In this document: one piece after another, positions 1 through 11,340 of the stretch
How the letters are laid out: the number at the start of each line of letters is the position of its first letter
Position numbering within the stretch: the stretch's first letter is position 1
Source: Siderastrea siderea
Lineage: Eukaryota > Cnidaria > Anthozoa > Scleractinia > Rhizangiidae
Direction of reading: 5' to 3'
Length of the DNA stretch: 64,000 nucleotides
NCBI GenBank assembly: GCA_964030785.1
Contig: OZ034968.1
Coordinates: forward strand, 53,412,230 to 53,476,229
Made by a program: the position numbers and the translations under genes
The notes under the pieces: generated by a model
What the model was told of the DNA's origin: nothing
Database searches by the model: none
The model's input: only the letters and a program-made list of their open reading frames with translations

Positions 1-187
1 TAAGACCTGCAGTCTAAAAAGTGAATGTGTGATGGCTGGGGCTTCACTACCTGTGCACATTCAAATTTAATTTGTTGCATTGATCAAAAGACGGCATGGG
101 GGCAGAGGTCTTACAGAGGACAAATCCTGATCCTTGAGGTTGCTGGTTGGGCGAGGGCCAACTAGAATTCACCCTCAACTTACCTAA

Positions 188-312
188 AATTGCCCTTAAG
201 TTGCTTAAAATCGCCTTCAGTCGCCTAAAATCGCCTTAAGTCGTCTAAAATCGCTTAAAATCGCCATAATGTTTTGGAGAATTTTGCTTAAGTCGCCTAA
301 AATCGCCTTAAC
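188..312. repeat. Degenerate short tandem repeat
   Basis: Imperfect units of roughly 10-20 bases built on TCGCCTAAAA and TCGCCTTAAG recur head to tail. No coding frame follows them. The rest of 1-1000 shows nothing coding; a GACG/GTAC-type simple repeat lies at about 838-880. Confidence 0.7.
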
Positions 313-837
313 TCGCCCAAAGCTACGGCGACTTAAGGTCCTAGAGTAGGCGTTCGGTTGAAGTTAATTTTAATACTTATTTCTTTCTTCGTGACAAGCT
401 GCCTATCAACTTGAAAATGCTGGTGTTTTTCCAGGCAAATTGCGTTCGGAACGCCATACAAACCATGGTTGTGGACAGAAAAAAACCAAAAAGCACTAGC
501 TCTGCTATATTTGGCGTCGAAACCGCTGCGAAAAGCTGCGAACTCAAGCGGTGTGCCGACCGAGTTCGCAACAGAACTGACGAGGCAAATTTGAACTTTT
601 CGCCTAAACTTTATCGCCTAATTTCTTTTTGGCCTAAATTGAACTTTTCGCCTTCCACCAAAAAGACAACTGAGTATTCTTTTGAACTTTTTTTTCCATT
701 AACAAATTTGTTTTTGACTTTTGTTGTCTTTGCTTGTTTTGCTACAACGCGAGTCAACATGCGATTTCGCGCCAGAACTGACGGGATTCAGTACAGGGTT
801 ATATCCAGTGTATGAAGTGTATTGGTGAACCTGTGGT

Positions 838-880
838 GCGGACGGACGGACGGACGTACGTACGGACGTACGGACGGTCA
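838..880. repeat. Simple repeat (GACG/GTACG)
   Basis: Alternating GGACGGAC and GTACGTAC units form a short low-complexity tract. No gene was seen nearby. Confidence 0.75.
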
Positions 881-1015
881 CGTGGCTATTACGTCACTGC
901 CAAAATTTCTTGGCTTGATAGGTTACCAAATTTCTTTAGCAATGGTGTTCTGCTGATGCGCTACCGCGCGGGCTGCGCTATCAACACCGATGAAAAAAGA
1001 TAAAAAAGATACCAT

Positions 1016-2000
1016 TTACTGATTATAAGATAATTTCGCGCCACGACCATCTTTTAACTTTTCAACTTTGATCTTTTCATCTCTAACTTTTAAGGTCAAT
1101 CTTCTTGTGAAGGAAGACATATGAAACGATGTGCTCACAGTTAATAAAATACGATTTTGTAGAGAACTTGTGCATTCACCATATTCAAGCTTGGTCAATT
1201 TTTCTGCATACCTTTTACACCATACTTTTAGGGGTTATGGTCCTTGCGGTTGATGGGTTTATTTATCTATAGAAAAGTTAAACGTGAACTAGATCATTTC
1301 CATGTCGGTTCACTGGCTCACGGTACCTACATTGAAGATGGGATTCTTACGAAAACCAGTTTGATCGCGAAAAGAATTTTAAAAGCACCGTAATTAAAAA
1401 AAAATCGATGACTTTAAATGATGTTTACCTAATACTACAAGGCTTGAATATTGTGCTGCAGTTGTGACCTTGTTTTTTATCGAAACTTCATGTCACGAAA
1501 GCTCAGTACTTGAAAACTTTGTTCACAAATTTCAACTTTGTCCATGCCATTATTTCATTGGTTATAACCACTACATGTCGCAGCTATCGTCATCCCGTCT
1601 CCCCTTCCCTAAAAAAAAAAACAAGTTTGTCAAATTAAAGCAGAAAGATTTGACTTGCTCTTAAATGAACAATTTCATTTTCATTGGACGAAAAAAGAAA
1701 GAAAAGCTCTCGGACTGGAATAGATACATCTCTAATTTTTCTTTAATTTATCAAAAGCGAACTTAACTTCGCAGCTTACCTTAGATTTTAAGACCGGTAA
1801 TCGCCTGAGGGAGTACGATATCTGTCTCAGATGCAGCCGCGATTTTCACAACAGGACCAGGGGCGCTTGAACGTATTATTTTGGATTTATTTACCGTGTT
1901 ATCTCCATTGCAAATGCGTTGATTTCTACACGTGATCGTCAACTCACGTGTCGCTATCAATTTTTTTATGTGTTTTCATGATGCTAAACTTTCAACGATT
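1016..2000 (+). repeat. Dispersed duplicate, copy 1 (partner at 9.9-10.86 kb)
   Basis: The whole stretch aligns by eye, in the same order, with about 9895-10855. Shared landmarks are TCTTGTGAAGGA, ACGATGTGCT, CACCATACTTTTAGGG, a run of A followed by CGA, and paired CACGTG motifs near the 3' end. Divergence is high with many small indels, so the duplication is old. No open frame is conserved between copies. 2001-2960 holds nothing recognisable. Confidence 0.65.
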
Positions 2001-2868
2001 AGATTGTGTCTGCGTGGAATTGTGTCGATCCCAGTGTGTTAACCCTCGGATGTACAAGGGGATGGTTGCCCCCTCTTAAGTTTTTTCTTGAATTTTCCCA
2101 AAACGATTTTTCATCTGCACCTGCGGTTTTTACGAAAATCCCTAATCAATCGCTATGGTTACGAGATATGACGTCATAATTAGCAGGTGGTCAAGCTATT
2201 TTTAATAAACATTTTTTAGCTTTTTAAGTGAAAAAAGGACAAAATACTCACATAAGGCAACGAAGCGTTTAATTTCGTCATATTCTACATGTGTAGCATG
2301 AAAAACTTTCAATTGTCGCCATTTTTTGACATTTTCTAAATCTGGGTAACATCCAAGATGGCGGCCTTCTTGGATGACGTCATAGGTCCATAATTCAAAC
2401 GCCGTGGGCTCGTCTGCAGTTTCTCTAACTTAAATCTTAAGAAAAGATAAGAAAAACTAGGAAAATTTGCAAAATAACTGTAACAACTTTTTAAACTCAA
2501 AAAATAATGTAAGAACTAAGTAAAATGGTAAACTTTGTTTACCAAAGGGAAAAATACGGCAGCAAATAGGTTTCACTTTTCAAAGATGGGCGCAGCAAAA
2601 GAGTGAACATTTTAACAACCCTGTCTGACAATGACTTTTTCACATGAACGTAAAACTATCCGATGACTTTCATGCCAAGCACCCAGAAAATGTCGAAAGA
2701 ACGCTCATGGCTCGAAATAGCTCAGTTGAAAGATGTTAGAGGCCATTAGCATGCAATGAGCTTAACCGTGTTTCCAAGGAAGAGAAGAACCTCGAAAACA
2801 TGGAAAGGACCCTGATACCAGGGGCCTCATAATCTAACTTAGGCAACAGTCGGTGAACCTTTGTAGGG

Positions 2869-2874
2869 TTTATT
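2869..2874 (-). terminator. Candidate poly(A) signal of the minus-strand GPCR
   Basis: AATAAA reads on the minus strand about 104 bases after the GPCR stop codon. Spacing fits a short 3' UTR, but no downstream element was checked. Confidence 0.4.
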
Positions 2875-2977
2875 ACATAATTTTGCCATTTAAAAGACAC
2901 AGTTTAGCTACTTAGCAAGACATTTATGTATAATATCTAACCGACACAGTTCACCATGAGCTGTAGAATGAGGTTTT

Positions 2978-3970
2978 TCAAAACGTTTCTACTTGAGATC
3001 TTGCGCTGATTCCACTAGAAGAGCCATCGACACTTCCTCTGACTTTACCTTTGGCGCCAATGAAAAGATGACGCGCTGCTCTGCGCATATCAATGATTCT
3101 CCAAAAGTAGATTAGCGGATTTACGGAGGAGTTTATCAACAATGCAGAGATGGCAAAATTCATCTCAGTTTTACTCTGATTGGCGCTGCTGAATCCACTC
3201 ATAATTTGCACAAGAACAGCAGGAAGAAGGAATAGCAATAGGGCGAAGAAAATGTAAACAATAGTGATAGCCCGACGCCTCTCCCGTTTATAAGCAATCA
3301 TGGTGCTGTTCTCGTCTGAATGCAACGAGTGGATATTGTTACGTTTCATTTTTACCACTAACACTATCTGAGTAACAAGAAGATATGTAACTAAAATCCC
3401 TGCAATTACTGAAGTTATTATTTGATTGGTGCTTTCATCGATGCCGGAAAAACGCAGAACAATAAAGCCGATCCATATCCCCCAGAGTATTGCCAGGTTG
3501 CGTATGGTCTGTTTTGTTGTGACTCGGGCACGATAACGCAGTGGCTTTGATATGGCCACAGTGCGATCAGTGCTGATGTAGGCCAGGCAAATAAAAGAAC
3601 CCCCGGCGCATAAGTAGAGGAATGCTTCGTACAAAGCGTGTAGTACTTCCGAGCTGCAGATGGTTGTCGGGTAATGCAGCATGAAGCGCCACGCAATAAA
3701 GAGGGGCTGGGTCACCAGGCCGACCAACAGATCTGTCAAGGCTAGGCAACAAAGTAGAATATTCGCGGGAATGCGAAGTTCTCGAGTCTTGTAGATTGTA
3801 ATGACAACCACAATATTGCTGATGACAGCCAAAATAGCAAACGGTGTGTTTATGGCGATGATGGAGATGTTCAGTCCATAGTGATGCGTGTCACTGTTTA
3901 GTATCTGAGGGCTGCAGCTCAACTGATTTGACTGGTTTGTTGGTGGGATCGCTGTTGAGTTGTTCATCAT
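2978..3970 (-). CDS. Rhodopsin-family (class A) orphan GPCR, copy 1
   Basis: A 330-residue seven-transmembrane receptor, coding part on one exon. Visible: N-glycosylation sites near residues 4, 12 and 34; TM1 about 34-60 with N52; TM2 with LALTD ending at D80; C105 at the top of TM3; a TDRT motif (135-137) in place of DRY; TM4 W163; TM6 with P250 but no CWxP; TM7 with NPLIY at 284-288; a Ser/Gly-rich tail. The second extracellular loop (about 173-184) has no cysteine, so the usual TM3-loop disulfide cannot form. That loss is known in the melanocortin/EDG/cannabinoid/adenosine group, but the ligand here is unknown. The ATG at 3970 lies three bases after a good splice acceptor (TTTTCTCTTTCAG), so a non-coding 5' exon must exist upstream. 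About 85 % identical to the copy at 49.975 kb by hand count. It should act at the plasma membrane through G proteins. Confidence 0.93.
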   Translation of the reverse strand: MMNNSTAIPPTNQSNQLSCSPQILNSDTHHYGLNISIIAINTPFAILAVISNIVVVITIYKTRELRIPANILLCCLALTDLLVGLVTQPLFIAWRFMLHYPTTICSSEVLHALYEAFLYLCAGGSFICLAYISTDRTVAISKPLRYRARVTTKQTIRNLAILWGIWIGFIVLRFSGIDESTNQIITSVIAGILVTYLLVTQIVLVVKMKRNNIHSLHSDENSTMIAYKRERRRAITIVYIFFALLLFLLPAVLVQIMSGFSSANQSKTEMNFAISALLINSSVNPLIYFWRIIDMRRAARHLFIGAKGKVRGSVDGSSSGISARSQVETF

Positions 3971-3973
3971 CTT

Positions 3974-5319
3974 CTGAAAGAGAAAAGATCAGGCTAATCA
4001 TTTACCCTTTCTCACCAGAAAAGAGCATTATATGTGTTAAAAAAGGGTTTTTTTGTCAATATTGGGTTGATTTTAACCGAATGATCTTGTTAATTCTTTC
4101 CCGTCAAGACTAGTATTTTCCCTACGTTAAAGTTGGGAACCATTGAACTACTTGTGACGTCATTATTTTTGACGTCACCAAATTGTTTTGATAAGCAGCT
4201 AATACAGCAAGGACAGATCCATCAATACGTGTGTCCATTTTGAATATCGACCAAATTCTGGCAGAGCTATACCAGGAAAAACGTGTCCAATTTTGGGTTG
4301 CAAAGTTGGTGGTAAAATAGGCCAAGTCACCTAGTTGATCAATGTTCCATTTCCAGGTTTTTTGAAGGACTGAGGCCAAAACTTTTCCAGTGAATAGAAA
4401 GGGGATAAAGGGTAGAAGATAAAGAGAAAAGAAAGGGAGTGAAAAAGGAAAGCAAAAGAAACGAGAAAAAAATTGGAAATGAATCCCCCCCCAAAAAAAG
4501 TCCAAATTTGGCTTATGCGCATGCGTGAAAGTAAAATATTGTACAATTTACAACAGAAGCTGGTTCAAAATCTAGCTTAATTGTAAGAAAACGCTTTTGT
4601 AGCAAAGTTTAGTGGCATTTGGCAACATAGCACTCAAAGAGCCGCTTCAATGGTAAAAAATGCGGTTTTTTTTCAAGGAAAAAAATCGGACGGGAAAGGG
4701 TTAATTAGGAACTACTGGACGGTCGAAAGCATAAACCTGTCCTCCCCGTTATGTAATTTGTATTCCTACCTCTACTATTTTAGACACTTTACTTCAATGT
4801 TTCGTTATTTTTCGTAAATTGCAAATAAATCCCAACGACACTTTTCGTAACCTTGCTAATACCTTTTTCTGAGTTATCTGTTTGGTTGGTTGATTAGGTT
4901 GAATATCGCATTTCGATACGCATTCGATGCACATTGAATTGCAGTCTGTCCTTTTTAAATACTACTGTGAACAGAAATAGTCTATTGTTGTATATCGACA
5001 GCCTGACTCTCGATTACTTTTAAAAATAAATTTCTTAAAAAAGTTTTATGTTTAGTTATAGACCTCAAGATAATTGTAATTCTTCTGGGACGTATGTCAA
5101 ATCTCGGACAAATTTTGAACAAGAACTAGCAATTAGTGCGAAGGCCAAAGACAAAATTTTCTCGCTTTGCTTTATGATCGGTTTGCTTTAGGCAACTTTT
5201 GTTAGAATTTCGCTTGGTGCAACGGCTGTCTTTCAAAGCTATGGCAGCACAAACTCCAGAATGACCGTGGTCTGTCCATAACCTACATTTACAAAGCCTT
5301 TGTAAAGGAAGTATTAAGA
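3974..5319. other. Upstream intron/flank of the minus-strand GPCR; no gene
   Basis: This contains the intron end before the receptor exon and AT-rich sequence. A purine-rich low-complexity tract lies at about 4430-4500. The long minus-strand frame at 4122-4505 is explained by that tract and has no family resemblance. Confidence 0.5.
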
Positions 5320-5560
5320 CTACTGCTTTAGAACAATTGTGACGAAATTAGTGTAGCCCAAGTATCCCGACAAAATACGATCTTCATTTGGTATAACGCA
5401 CTGCGGGAGTTTGTTTCTGAAGTCACCTTTTTTCTTTCGAAAGGAGGAAATATGCGATGTTAATGGAAGCACTATATCTTGGGACGTGATGTTTGGATGA
5501 TATATATATTTAACCATTATGCCTTTTTGAATGAAATGACACAATCAACTTTTATTTGAT
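5320..5560 (-). repeat. GPCR upstream block A, copy A1
   Basis: Read on the minus strand, this matches blocks at about 21.24, 40.13 and 46.88 kb. The shared core is TCATTTCATTCAAAAAGGC, then AACATCACGTCCCAAGA, then ACTCCCGCAG. It lies about 1.35 kb upstream of GPCR copy 1, in the same orientation relative to the receptor as the other copies, so it was probably duplicated with the gene. Confidence 0.6.
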
Positions 5561-6258
5561 AAATATCTCATTTTCCTTTGTCTAACTGAAAGCTTTAAGG
5601 CAAATTCGTATTGAGTAATATCGTTTCCATGGCATGTCACGATCACCTTCTTTTAATAACCACTGCTGTGAAAAAAATACAGCGATAGGATAATTTGATA
5701 TCCATAATGAGCGAAAGTTTCTAATTTAAATATCATTTGTAATTTTTTCAATAATTGCACGCATGGAGTCCCAGAACAGTACTTACCATGAATATGCATT
5801 AGATTCAGAAACTCTAGAACATTTATATCCTTGTTACACCCAAACGCAACCTTCGAAGTAGGAAGGGCATCCTATTTGTTTTCAATGCTTTTCTCCGATC
5901 CTCGATATAAATTTGACACTTTTATTAATTTGAAAACTTATTTCTGTAAACATTGAATGTAACTGAGAATAGCAGGCAAGTAACTAAGCGTGATAGCTTT
6001 GTAATAACACCTTGATACGTTGGTCGTTGGTCGTTGTCCGTGGTTGACGTGAATGTATTTTCGGCGGCAATAGGCAAAAAGCGTTACCCGGGCTTACATT
6101 GTTCGATGTTTGGTCAAACATTGTTTGCCCGTTTAGCCACCGAACGTTTAGTGTGACAAACACAATGCTGGACGAAAAACTTTGATCGTCTAGCTGGGGC
6201 TTTAAGTTCGATTTGATGATATATGCTGAACGTTTACCGATGAGTTGAAGGCCAAAAG

Positions 6259-6260
<2 letters not shown>
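5561..6260. other. No recognisable feature
   Basis: AT-rich non-coding sequence. The frame at 5984-6409 exists only because it runs through the adjacent TA microsatellite. Confidence 0.5.

Positions 6261-6261
<1 letters not shown>

Positions 6262-6325
<64 letters not shown>
6262..6325. repeat. (AT)n microsatellite
   Basis: An uninterrupted AT dinucleotide run of about 64 bases. Confidence 0.97.
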
Positions 6326-6329
<4 letters not shown>

Positions 6330-9300
6330 TGCTTTTTCCCGCTTGCACAAGCCTTTTTGGCAGAGGTGGCTAAACGATCAAACATTTGTTCCAAAGGTAA
6401 AATAAACATTTTCTTTATTTTTGAAATGCGTGCGTTTATTGTAAAAGTATATATACATTCACACGATTTAAGGTTTTTGCTTTATACAACTTAAAATCGT
6501 TGAGTAAAACATAGTACGCATGTATTCTCAAAATCATGGCACTCGTAAAATCATTAATTAGTACTTCTTTAAATTAATCTGAGGGACAGAAAATTACTTC
6601 CATTCCATTATGCTGTACAAAGTTAAAGCTTTTACTGGATTTGCTACGATTTCCCCACCTCCTGAAAAATAGGAAGACACGATAACACAAAACAGTCTCG
6701 CAAAGTGCCAACTACGGTCACTCGCGCAACCTGATTTTAAAGACGCCATTCGAAAAGCAACTGTGCGTATTTTCTTCAAAGACAATGGAAAAGCTACTAA
6801 ATACTACGCACTACAACTACGTGATTGTAACAGTTACTTGAAAAATGAATTTCCATTGGAGTGGCGCCACAATGCCAGATTAATTTGTCACAATTAATTA
6901 TTACCATTTCCCTCTTAGACCAAATATTAAAAACAAACGTTTTATTAAAATATTCTCTGTCACCTTTTATTGAATTCCTTTCTTTACCAAAACAGATACA
7001 AGCACAAATTTTCCTTTTACTTCCAACTGTGCTCGTTTGGATAACTACCTGTGAAAGCACCCTAAGAAAATACGTGAAATGTATTTTTGTGTTGATGTAG
7101 TGCAAGTATTGAATTTAGTCAATCGATTTCGAAAGAATACTCAAACATTTTATTGTACAATATAACTGCGATATCTTCAACACTCGAACGTCTTAGCTCA
7201 CTCCACCCAAAAGCATTTTTCTTATTTTACGCTGCCTTTCATGATTTTGAACAGCCCTATTCGTGATGGATGTCCTGTGTTCATCAATCCATTGTCTGAG
7301 GAAAGCAGTGTGAATTATTTTTGCCTTTTGATAAATTCAAAGTTTGAATGAAGTCGAGTTTTGGAGTCGATAAAATTTCAAAATCTAATGTTTGGTTTTA
7401 GGGCGTTGTTTCCCTCATGGAGGTGCAATATTGCGTGATATATTTTTGGCAAATTTTAAAATGCAAATAACAGAACGTGTTAGCCCTTCATCTATTTAAA
7501 TTGTTCAGCAATATCATTAGGAAAGCTCTCAAGCAGGATAAGTCATCACAAAAACGCGCCGACTAAAGATAATTTCTTTAATCTAACAAATAAAGAAACA
7601 ACGTCAGCAGAAGGTAGGTAAAATAAATTATTCATAATAAATAGACATATTTTACAATGTATTCTGTTATCTGGTTCATTAAGATAGCTTAGAAATGACC
7701 GTATAAAAAGCATATAATGAAACTGAAATTTTCATAAGATGACTTCATACATACTTTCACTATCTAAAATTTCACTTTCCTTTCCTTGCCATCATTCTGG
7801 CTTTTCTAACTAAAACGAATAAAGTTAAATGCTCAATTATCATGCTGGTATTCTTCCCCAAAAAAGATAGACCGATTTAATATTCTTAGGTTTCAGTAGT
7901 TTCAGAAAACAATTCAGTGGTGTTGTGCGTTCAGTTTCCCTGGCGATTTGTAACAAGCTTTGGACAGAAAATTCAAGTACCTTAAAATACACAGACAGTG
8001 AAAATCTTAAATATGACTTTTGAATGCCATTAAGATTAGTCTGCTCTTGCCTTTAGAGACAAATTTAATCGTTTCGTCAGTGAGTTTTCCCTACCTGAAC
8101 AGGACAACCAAGGAGCCAAATCTTTGCTTAAACTCTTCTAGCTCTTCCCTTTTCGTGCTTACTGTCTGGTTGTGGCACTGAAAAAGGTTATTATACTTCT
8201 TTTGAATAAAAATATAGCACAGCAACACTGGAAACGTTTTGACATTCAGTTTAGTGTGCAGCTGCTCTGTTCATTAACTATTCGCCCAGAATGTCACCTC
8301 TTATTAACGACTGGAAGTGCTTAATGGCCTTAATCTTTTATTGCGTTCCTGTTTTTATGTATTGTCTGTCGAAGACCTCTGGTATATATCTTTCGTAGGG
8401 ATTGAGTAATGTAGCGATTACTTTCGGTCTAAATTTTTACGTCAAAATTTGATAGCCAAAAATTCATCGTTGTCATTTGAAGAAAGGCAAATGATGTCTG
8501 ACCGTTTCTCATCTTCCTATTAACCTGTTGATGCTCTCACAGACGATTGATTTTGAAGGAGTTACAAAAGCTGTGACAGGTACGCTCCTCTAGCACAGAG
8601 AGGTTGCTATAAAGGGACTGTACATGTCAGTCTTACTCTTTAACAAACAAAACGCCACCCTTTCTACTTGTGTGTTTCAAGGTAATCGTCTCGTGCGACA
8701 GAAAAAAGTTAACGCCTGTTTTAGCTTGCTTCCTGGTATTATGAATACCTGATTAAAATCCCCATTATTATACCTATTTTAGCAATTATATTCGTTACTT
8801 CTTAGTCATTTGTTTACGTTATTCATATCCCCTGCAGGAACCAGCCTTCGGTAATATCTATCAGGCACAAACTGATAGATGTCACGTTTTTTCCCACGCA
8901 ACACTTTTGTCAAACCAACTGCTCGCGCTAAGCGTAGAGACCGTAATTTAGGTTTCGTAAAAATGTAAAGTGAGGCCTGAAAGAATGACCTAGACGGCAC
9001 TTGAGACCAGTGCGCACATTGATGTAAGTGCACTGTGCCGGGTGAAGTTGTTTAAAATCCTTCATAAGGAAATAAAAAAAGGTGAGGGTGCTCACATGTC
9101 CTGATGCGTGCAATACGAAAGAAAGTTCAGTTGGGGGAGTTCAAACTTGCATTAATTGATCCGAGTTGCTATTTCAAACAACACATTTGCTCCCTTTAAA
9201 ATATTTAAAAAAAGCTAGTTATAATATATGTAGAATATCGATTGCTCATTTAACAGGGGCGAAATAAAACAAAAATAATGAGCTCAGCCCTATACATGGT

Positions 9301-9894
9301 ATAAGGATTCAAAGATTCCTCTCACCAAGAAAAATTCAATCTTGATCGTACACTATGGTGGCCGTGCAAGAGATGTGGTCAGACCCTTACAGCTGTCATT
9401 GCCTTAAACAAGTATCATATAAAGCTGATCGAGAAACCACATCTTGTTAAGCGTCTCGTTGTTTTATCATAATAAATATGTCATGCGTTTTCAAAGTATG
9501 GAAATGCTTAACCGTTTACCTTGTATAATGCCTGCTAATTTTTCAAAACTCAACGCGACCTTTTTCAACAACGGCATAACCCGGTGCCAAAATGTGGCAT
9601 ATAATTGTAGCTCAGGCGTTAAATTTTTTATGACGTGACTAATTTTACAGATTTTCTTAAAGTTTACATGAATTTGAATTGGATTCATTTCAATCTTTTT
9701 CTTTCCGACTTCAGGTGAAGATAATTGACGTGCAATTTTTGCAAGTAGATGAACAAGAAAAACAGCAATATATTCCAATACTCCCTCCGAAAATAGTAAA
9801 TTAATCGTTAAACCAGTGATTGTGCGAATGGAGAGATTCGCACTTTCACCGATTAGTGTGAAAAGTTCTCGAAAGAAGATAGCATCTACTAATC
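6326..9894. other. Gene-free AT-rich stretch
   Basis: All open frames are short, start at random positions and resemble no family known to me. No inverted-repeat element or RNA gene was recognised. This is the longest apparently plain stretch of the window. Confidence 0.5.
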
Positions 9895-10855
9895 GAATGG
9901 TAAACTTTGCCCCAAGATGACATCTTAACTTTTAACTTTTCATCTGGTACTTTTGAGGTTCAACTTTCTTGTGAAGGAGGACCCACTGCATGACACGATG
10001 TGCTTTCAGCAGATAAAATACCGTTTTGTACGATTTTGTCATCCACCGTACTCGAACTAATCGATTAAAAAAAATTCTACACCATACTTTTAGGGTTTAT
10101 GTTCGCTCTGGTTGATGATTTATATGTAAAAAAAAAAGTTAACGTGAGCTAAATCATTTCCGTGTCGGTTCAGTCTGGCTTATGGTACCTATATTGGAGA
10201 TCCGATTCTTACAGGAAACCGCGTTTGATTGCAAAAAGGCTTTTAAAGTTACTGTAATTGAAAAAAAAAACGAAATCCTGTTGAAGTTCAGGCTTCAAAG
10301 GCTTCATTATCGGTACAGCAGTCAGTGTAGCCTTTTTTATTGAAACTTAGTGTTGCAAAAGCTCAGTGGTATGAACGTTTGTTCACAAAATTCAAGTTTC
10401 TGCATATTACTGGTCATTGTTCTCATTTAAATAAGCACTTGAAATATTCAAGATTAAAGCAGGAAGATTTTGAATTGCTCCCAAATAAACAATTTCAGTT
10501 TCAAAAGACAAAAAAAAGCTCTCCGACTAGCATACTCTAAACGGATGCATCTATATTTCAGCAAAAAAGGAACATAATCGATATTAAGACCGGTAAATGC
10601 CTAAAGGAGTATTATATTCTAGATTCAATCAGGCGGCAGCGGCGATTTTAACGACAGCACGTACAAGGGGTGCTTCAATGTATTATTGTGGATTGAGTTA
10701 CCGTCGTGTTATCTCTATCGCAAATGGATCAGGGGTTGTCAGACGTTAGCAATATCATTTCACGTGTTCATTTCTACACGTGATTGTCAACTCACGTGTC
10801 GTTGTCAATTGTTTTAGGTAATTTCTTACAGATTTGGTGCTAAACTTTCCGTGGT
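9895..10855 (+). repeat. Dispersed duplicate, copy 2 (partner at 1.0-2.0 kb)
   Basis: Same landmarks in the same order as copy 1, plus a small insertion near 10735-10765. The indel pattern and lack of a common frame point to an old non-coding duplication. Confidence 0.65.
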
Positions 10856-11009
10856 CAGTGAACTGTTATTGTGTGTTTTAAACATTGCCGGCTTTTGGAA
10901 GCGGGGTATTCTTGTATTCGGATATTCGGAACGATATCTTGTTGAACCAAACTGGTGCATTCTGGGATTATTAGTGGTTGGGATTTACGGCTGTTCGACA
11001 TCAGTTAGA

Positions 11010-11340
11010 AAAACCGCTCAAAATAAGACAAACAAAAACAAAAACAACAAAACAACAACAACAACAAACAAAACAACGAGAAAAAGAGTATAAATGTCAA
11101 CATACTTTGAATTCTCGATCAAGTGGAGCTCTAGCCGGAAAGGTGGAAGAGCAACAGGATCATTTTTTATTTGATAGATCGGGATCGAAGTTAAAATTTG
11201 TAAAATGCGATTTTGTGTCCACGTTTTCTCCTGAAGGAGGACACAACGCTTCTTGATTTGACCACTCCTTGATCAGTTAAAACGTCTTTTGTGTTACTAC
11301 AGAAGCCGATTTTATGATTTCAAGTTCTACTGAAAGTTAT
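11010..11340 (+). repeat. Segmental duplicate shared with 36.46-36.85 kb
   Basis: From about 11190 the sequence matches 36680-36830: AAAATGCGATTTTGTGTCC, then a paired GAAGGAG/GACACAACGCTTCTTGATT core, then TTGATCAGTTAAAAC and ACAGAAGCCGATT. An A/C-rich low-complexity tract lies at 11020-11080. Confidence 0.6.

Noticed and set aside
188..312. CRISPR-like array
   Set aside because: Units are short, degenerate and without regular unique spacers; the DNA is eukaryotic.
4122..4505. 127-residue minus-strand frame
   Set aside because: Phe/Ser/Leu-rich translation of a purine tract; no family, no splice context.
5984..6409. 141-residue minus-strand frame
   Set aside because: It depends on the AT microsatellite (alternating Ile-Tyr) and has no other support.
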